From Kribbella amoyensis (GTDB taxonomy: Bacteria > Actinomycetota > Actinomycetes > Propionibacteriales > Kribbellaceae): a stretch of DNA of 64,000 nucleotides. Position 1 is the stretch's first letter. The number at the start of each line of letters is the position of its first letter. A program made the position numbers and the translations under genes. Below are positions 59,983 through 64,000 of the stretch, one piece after another. Below the pieces are notes generated by a model, which had not been told where the DNA came from, ran no database searches, and worked only from the letters and a program-made list of their open reading frames with translations. The DNA is taken from positions 2,542,001 to 2,606,000 of the forward strand of contig NZ_VIVK01000001.1 of NCBI RefSeq assembly GCF_007828865.1. Reading direction: 5' to 3'.

Positions 59983-60768
59983 TCAGGAGCCGAGTCTGAG
60001 GGCGACCATGGCCGTGGTGCCGTCGCGGTAGGTGACCTGGACCGGGACGGGGTGCAGTCCGTCGAACTCGCTGCCGGGGACCCAGAAGGCGAAGTACCCG
60101 TTTTGCACGGTCGCCTTCACCTGGCCGTGGACGGGGCTCTTGTACGTCATCCTCACGACGTCGGTCCCGGCCCGGCCGATGGCGGATGTCAGGTACCCGT
60201 AGTTACCGCCGCCGCTGGTACCCAGTGCGGAGGCAGCGAGCTGTCGCGGACCGACGGGCGCTCGGCCCGGGCCGTCGATGGTGCCGTAGCCCTGGGGGTT
60301 GCGGGGATTGACGTTCGTCATGCAGGTCGCGGCGAACTGGTCCGGCCCGGTCAGGACGACCAAGGCCCAATCACCTCGGCGCTCGGCCATCGCCGTCACG
60401 GCCTGCTTGAGCTTGTCGTCCTGGCCCATGCCGTTCAGCGACTTGCGGCACTGTTTGACGGCATCAGCCCTTTCTTTCATGCTCAAACCGGACGGTTGCG
60501 CGGTCCAGGTCGCATACGCCTCGTCCCCACTCGGTACCGGGCCGCTTTCCCGCGGTACGAACACGGCCACCGCCGCGATCGCGATCGCGCTGGTAGCGAC
60601 CGCGACCCGTACCAGCCGGCGGCGGGTCCGCGCCGGGCGTACGTCCTGGGCCGGATCGGTCGCGAGGACGCGTTCCAGCATCGCCCGGGACCGGGGTCCG
60701 TCGGGATCGAAGTCGGTGCCGGCCGGGTCGAGGGTCTTCAGGTCGGCGAACTCGTCCACGAGTTTCAT
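59983..60768 (-). CDS. Single-pass membrane protein downstream of ECF sigma factor
   Basis: A 261-residue protein with a cytoplasmic N-terminus of about 50 residues, one membrane segment (RVAVATSAIAIAAVAVFV) and an extracytoplasmic domain with a Cys pair. The ATG overlaps the sigma gene stop as ATGA. The position is that of an anti-sigma factor, but no zinc-binding HxxxCxxC motif of classical anti-sigma factors is present. It could still sequester the sigma factor, or be an unrelated membrane protein of the same unit. Confidence 0.82.
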   Translation of the reverse strand: MKLVDEFADLKTLDPAGTDFDPDGPRSRAMLERVLATDPAQDVRPARTRRRLVRVAVATSAIAIAAVAVFVPRESGPVPSGDEAYATWTAQPSGLSMKERADAVKQCRKSLNGMGQDDKLKQAVTAMAERRGDWALVVLTGPDQFAATCMTNVNPRNPQGYGTIDGPGRAPVGPRQLAASALGTSGGGNYGYLTSAIGRAGTDVVRMTYKSPVHGQVKATVQNGYFAFWVPGSEFDGLHPVPVQVTYRDGTTAMVALRLGS

Positions 60769-61319
60769 GAGGTGTGCCTTTCGGTCAGGCCAGCCGTGGT
60801 CGCGGCAGGGGCGGCGTGATGACCCAGGTGAGCGCGCAGGGCGTGGCGGGCCCGGGACAGCCGGAGTCGGAAGACGACCGGCGTGACGCCCAGGACCGCG
60901 GCCGCCTGGCGTGCCGACAGGTCGTCGATCACCACAAGGGCCAGAGCTTCCTGCTGAACGGCGGACAGCTGTTTCCACGCTCGCCGCAGATCGACCTGAC
61001 GCGCGACGAGGTCCGCGTCATCGGGCGACCAGGTGGTCGTCGCCTCGGCCAGCCGGACCGCGAGCGCCTGCTGCCGGCGGGTACCGCGCTGGTTGTTCAG
61101 GATCGTCTTCCGCACGATCCCGAACATCCACGCCCGCGCGTCCGACGCCTGCCGCGGTACGTCCTCCAGCCGCCGCCAAGCGACCAGGAACGCCTCCTCC
61201 ACGACATCCTCGACCTGCGCCTCGGGCGCCCGCCGCTGCACGAACCGCACCAGGTCCCCGCAGGTCGCCTGGTACAACGCGACGAACCGCGACTCCCGGT
61301 CGTCCACTGGGTTGCTCAT
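60765..61319 (-). CDS. ECF RNA polymerase sigma factor
   Basis: A 184-residue extracytoplasmic-function sigma factor. Region 2 is seen as ARAWMFGIVRKTILNNQRGTRR with the preceding VEEAFLVAWRR helix, and region 4 as LSARQAAAVLGVTPVVFRLRLSRARHAL. Start ATG 61319 follows GGACAGG. It overlaps the membrane-protein gene by four bases and probably forms a signalling pair with it. Confidence 0.93.
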   Translation of the reverse strand: MSNPVDDRESRFVALYQATCGDLVRFVQRRAPEAQVEDVVEEAFLVAWRRLEDVPRQASDARAWMFGIVRKTILNNQRGTRRQQALAVRLAEATTTWSPDDADLVARQVDLRRAWKQLSAVQQEALALVVIDDLSARQAAAVLGVTPVVFRLRLSRARHALRAHLGHHAAPAATTAGLTERHTS

Positions 61320-61364
61320 AGCCCGTACCTGTCCACCACCCACCGAGATGTATCGCAGCGTTTG

Positions 61365-61988
61365 TTACTCGGGAACGAGCGAGCTAGTACGCCGCAGCCG
61401 CCCGACGCGGGGGAGGAAGCGCCCGGTCCGAGCGGCGTACGCGGGATAGCTCTCGGGATGAGCCTTGAGCAGGTACGGCTCCTCGACCACGCGGACCTGC
61501 AGCTCGATTGCCACCAGAAGCCCTGTGAGCCCGGCCAAACCGAGCACGTTGGGAACCATCAACGTCAGCCCGACAGCGGTCAGGATCATCGCGCTGAAGA
61601 CCGGATTCCGAGCCCACCGGAACGCCCCACCCGTCACCAACTCGGTCCGCTCACCCGCATCGACCCCAACCCGCCAGGACCGCCCCATCGCAGCCTGCGC
61701 CACCACCGTGGCAACCATCCCCGCAACGGCGATCCCCAGGCCCGCCAGCTGTAGTGCCCGTCCATCGTGGATGCTCTCCAGCCCAAGCAGCGCCGCGATC
61801 GGTACCAGCAACCCGATGACGATGGCAGCCGCGAACAAGACCCCCGCCCACCACGCCGCCGACCCCGGCCGCCCGGACAGACCGCGGAACCCGGCGTCCC
61901 CAGTACGCCGCCGATGCACCACAGACCGAATCCCGAACGCGACGGCGAACCACACGACGTACAGCACCAACGCAGTAACGGCGGCCAT
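61365..61988 (-). CDS. Isoprenylcysteine methyltransferase-like membrane protein
   Basis: A 207-residue membrane protein with about five hydrophobic segments and the GGAFRWARNPVFSAMILTAVG and YLLKAHPESYPAYAARTGRFLP blocks typical of the ICMT/PEMT methyltransferase family. The substrate of the bacterial members is mostly unknown. It starts at ATG 61988, 27 bp after the CDF exporter stop, so the two are probably cotranscribed. Confidence 0.9.
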   Translation of the reverse strand: MAAVTALVLYVVWFAVAFGIRSVVHRRRTGDAGFRGLSGRPGSAAWWAGVLFAAAIVIGLLVPIAALLGLESIHDGRALQLAGLGIAVAGMVATVVAQAAMGRSWRVGVDAGERTELVTGGAFRWARNPVFSAMILTAVGLTLMVPNVLGLAGLTGLLVAIELQVRVVEEPYLLKAHPESYPAYAARTGRFLPRVGRLRRTSSLVPE

Positions 61989-62015
61989 GACGCGGTCCTC
62001 CCTAGGAACTGAATG

Positions 62016-62924
62016 TCATGCGTGGGCGGCGAACTCGTGCTCGGCGTGCCCGACCGGCTCGAGCTGGAAGGTCGAGTGCTCGACGTCGAACTGCCCCGCC
62101 AAAGCGCTTTGCAGCCTGTCCAGCAGCTGCGGCGCGTGCCCGTCACCGAAGCAACCCGCCTCGACGACGACGTGCGCGGTCAGTACCGGCAGCCCGGACG
62201 TGACGGTGTGAACGTGCAGATCGTGGACGTCCCGGACGTGCTCGACTTCCAGGATGTGCGCCCGAATCGCGTCCAGGTCCACGTCCGACGGCGCCGCCTC
62301 GAGCAGTACGTTCGTGGCCTCACGCAACAACTTCACCGCGCGCGGCACGATCACCACCCCGATCAGCAGCGAAACGATCGCGTCGACCCGGGTGAACCCG
62401 GTCAGCGCGATCACCAACGCGCCGACCAGAACCCCCACGGAGCTGGCCGAATCGGTAGCGACCTCGAGGAACGCCCCGCGCAGATTGAGGCTGGCCGTCC
62501 GGGCCCGATAGAGCAGCCCGACCCCGATCAGATTCCCGACCAGTCCGACCACCCCGAAGATCGCCATCCCACCGGCTTCGACCTCTCCGGGCTCGATCAG
62601 GTGCCGAATGCCCTGGACGACGATGAACCCGCCCATTCCGATCAGGATCAGCCCGTTCACCGCGGCCGCGAGAATCTCCGCCCGCGCCCACCCGAAGGTC
62701 CGCCGTCCACTGGCAGCCCGCGCCGCCAGCAACGTCGCACCCAACGCGAGCCCGACCCCACCGGAATCGGCCAGCACGTGCCCGGCATCGGCAAGCAACG
62801 CGAGACTCCCGGTCACGGCAGCCCCGAAGATCTGCACCGCCGCGATCACCAGCGCGATCACGAGCGTCGCAGCCAACACACCGCGGTACCGCCCCGTCGC
62901 GGTACCGCCGTGATTGCCGCTCAT
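62016..62924 (-). CDS. Cation diffusion facilitator (Zn2+/Cd2+/Co2+ exporter)
   Basis: A 302-residue CDF transporter with six membrane segments and the metal-site motifs HVLADSGG (TM2) and EVATDSASSVG (TM5), plus a C-terminal cytoplasmic domain (DVHDLHVHTVTSG). It exports Zn2+, Cd2+ or Co2+ in exchange for protons. ATG 62924 is chosen because upstream sequence contains an SmtB-type operator (62934-62961) that would otherwise be translated. The operator predicts induction by excess zinc-group metal. Confidence 0.95.
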   Translation of the reverse strand: MSGNHGGTATGRYRGVLAATLVIALVIAAVQIFGAAVTGSLALLADAGHVLADSGGVGLALGATLLAARAASGRRTFGWARAEILAAAVNGLILIGMGGFIVVQGIRHLIEPGEVEAGGMAIFGVVGLVGNLIGVGLLYRARTASLNLRGAFLEVATDSASSVGVLVGALVIALTGFTRVDAIVSLLIGVVIVPRAVKLLREATNVLLEAAPSDVDLDAIRAHILEVEHVRDVHDLHVHTVTSGLPVLTAHVVVEAGCFGDGHAPQLLDRLQSALAGQFDVEHSTFQLEPVGHAEHEFAAHA

Positions 62925-62933
62925 CGTCCGGCC

Positions 62934-62961
62934 ATTTGAACATCTGAACAACTCTTCATAT
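62934..62961. promoter_or_regulatory. ArsR/SmtB-type operator
   Basis: Read on the minus strand, the core GAAGAGTTGTTCAGATGTTC matches the known cyanobacterial SmtB operator (GAACAGTTATTCAGATATTC) at all but three or so positions. It ends ten bases upstream of the CDF exporter start codon. The sensor gene is not in this window. Confidence 0.65.
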
Positions 62962-63032
62962 AACGGACGATAGCGGGCCAACGACGAACTGTCGACCCGT
63001 GCTTGCTCAGCCGAGGTGGGAGGAAGTACTCC

Positions 63033-63467
63033 TCAGTCGAGGCAGAACTCGTTGCCCTCGATGTCCTGCATCACGAGGCACGACTCGTTGACGCCGTCGG
63101 CCCGCAGCAGCCGTACGCGGCCCGCGCCGAGCGCGACCAGGCGTGTGCATTCGGCCTCGAGTGCGGCCAGGCGCTCCTCACCCACGAGCCCGGTGCCGAC
63201 TCGCACATCGAGGTGCACCCGGTTCTTCACGACCTTGCCCTCGGGGACCCGCTGGAAGAACAACCGCGGACCCACCCCCGACGGATCGACACAGGCGAAC
63301 GCCGACCCCTGGTCCTCGGCCGGCAGCGTGCGATCGAAGTCCGCCCAGGAAGCGAAACCGGCCGGTGGCGGCGGCACGACGTACCCGAGAACCTCACACC
63401 AGAACCGAGCAACCCGCTCAGGCTTCGCGCAGTCGAAAGTCACCTGAACCTGCTTGACCGATGCCAT
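63033..63467 (-). CDS. VOC-family protein
   Basis: A 144-residue vicinal-oxygen-chelate protein with QVTFDCAKPERVARFWCEVLGY at the start and VMQDIEGNEFCLD at the end, where the terminal Glu is a likely metal ligand; this is the common YP_glyoxalase-like form. ATG 63467 lies six bases after TATGGT (minus strand, 63474-63479), suggesting leaderless expression. An in-frame extension to 63560 has no support. Confidence 0.9.
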   Translation of the reverse strand: MASVKQVQVTFDCAKPERVARFWCEVLGYVVPPPPAGFASWADFDRTLPAEDQGSAFACVDPSGVGPRLFFQRVPEGKVVKNRVHLDVRVGTGLVGEERLAALEAECTRLVALGAGRVRLLRADGVNESCLVMQDIEGNEFCLD

Positions 63468-63721
63468 CGGCCCACCATAGATCGACCGCCCGTACCGCGG
63501 TCTCGGCATGGTGAAACCAGCCGTCCGAAAGCCGGAGTATCTTCGCGGGACCCTCTGCACAGACCGTGACGAAACCCCGCCCGCGGACCATCCGATTACC
63601 GGTGTCCTTCGACGGACAGTGACAGTTGCAGCGGTACCGGGTCCACGCTGCTCGTCACGCTGTGTCGATCAGACTACCCCGATGGTTGCGGGAAGTAGTT
63701 TTTCGAGCCTCCGTTACCGAG

Positions 63722-63751
63722 TTGAGACCCTGTCGCGAGTGTGCGTATGCT
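63722..63751 (+). promoter_or_regulatory. Promoter of the riboswitch transcript
   Basis: TTGAGA (63722-63727) and TATGCT (63746-63751) are spaced by 18 bp and lie about 60 bp upstream of the riboswitch. The 250 bp before it, back to the VOC gene, contain no gene I can support. Confidence 0.55.
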
Positions 63752-63813
63752 CACCGGCGCCTGGCCACGGAACTGGGGACCGGATGCCGGCGAGTGACGA
63801 ATACCCGCCGACT

Positions 63814-64000
63814 CGCAACGCCGAGTTCCGCCCTCCGAGTCGGTGACCCCTCCCATCCAGCATCCGAGGGCGGAAGTGGGGGACCCAAGGTTCCCGGACC
63901 GGCCCGTGGCGCTTCCGCGCGCCTCGGTGCGGTCCTTGGGGCGAAGTCGCGCCAGCGACAGGGCAGCTTCCAGCCCGAGCCCGACAGCTAACCTCACAGG
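63814..64000 (+). ncRNA. c-di-AMP riboswitch (ydaO/yuaA type), cut by window edge
   Basis: The 3' part carries the conserved ydaO landmarks in order: GGGGGACCCA near 63877, CTTGGGGCGAAG near 63935, GGGCAGCTTCC, then CCCGACAGCTAACCTCACAGG at the end (split here: CCCGACAGCTAACCTC and ACAGG). The start is estimated at the GCCGAG segment near 63819. In actinobacteria this class lies upstream of cell-wall hydrolase genes (Rpf, NlpC/P60, CHAP) and shuts them off when c-di-AMP is high. The regulated gene must lie to the right of the window. Confidence 0.85.

Overview
This is a high-GC chromosomal window (start codons ATG and GTG, GC-rich third codon positions, iron-box, SARP and ANTAR type regulation) from an actinomycete. 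The gene content (13E12/DUF222 HNH protein, GH51 and GH43 enzymes, giant repeat protein, c-di-AMP riboswitch) would suit a soil genus such as Kribbella, but the genus is a guess. About 54 protein genes are supported. I saw no rRNA, tRNA, CRISPR array or insertion sequence.

Layout: (1) 1-8.7 kb is the 3' part of one giant gene that starts outside the window; it holds two copies of an ~860-residue beta-rich unit separated by a Pro/Thr linker, a degenerate HExxH-like domain and a coiled coil. (2) 8.8-13.2 kb is an iron locus: a penicillin-acylase/siderophore-acyltransferase fusion and a siderophore-interacting protein diverge from a DtxR/IdeR-type iron box. (3) 13.2-19.1 kb is an arabino-oligosaccharide utilisation operon (binding protein, two permeases, GH51 arabinofuranosidase) with a LacI regulator and a clear palindromic operator. 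(4) 19.1-26.4 kb holds small regulators and enzymes (VOC/MarR pair, aldo-keto reductase, PLP enzyme, sulfatase/MerR pair, DUF222-HNH protein). (5) 26.5-33.6 kb is an NAD-dependent formate dehydrogenase operon, tightly overlapped, that includes moeA and fdhD and diverges from a CGNR-type regulator. (6) 34-46 kb carries NhaA-DsbA, a frameshifted rhodanese gene and a stress-signalling group of STAS/ANTAR/GAF/PP2C proteins. (7) 46-49 kb pairs a cation/proton antiporter with glutamate decarboxylase, probably for acid resistance. (8) 50-56.5 kb is a locus of secreted proteins around a large XRE-SARP-NB-ARC-TPR regulator. (9) 56.5-63.5 kb contains an APH-family kinase, a GH43/ROK pair, an ECF sigma factor with a membrane partner, a methyltransferase, a CDF metal exporter and a VOC protein. 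(10) The right edge is a c-di-AMP (ydaO-type) riboswitch whose gene lies outside.

The most striking signal is in region 8. Three intergenic sites share one geometry: direct repeats of GTACGGGC every 11 bp, then exactly 23 bp, then a TAnnnT -10 box. They point at an NlpC/P60 hydrolase gene, at the SARP gene itself and at a secreted repeat protein, so the locus looks like a self-controlled extracytoplasmic system. Other strong regulatory signals are the iron box, a cyanobacterial SmtB-like operator before the CDF exporter, two MerR-type dyads, and many start codons placed 6-7 nt after a -10 box, which implies widespread leaderless transcripts.
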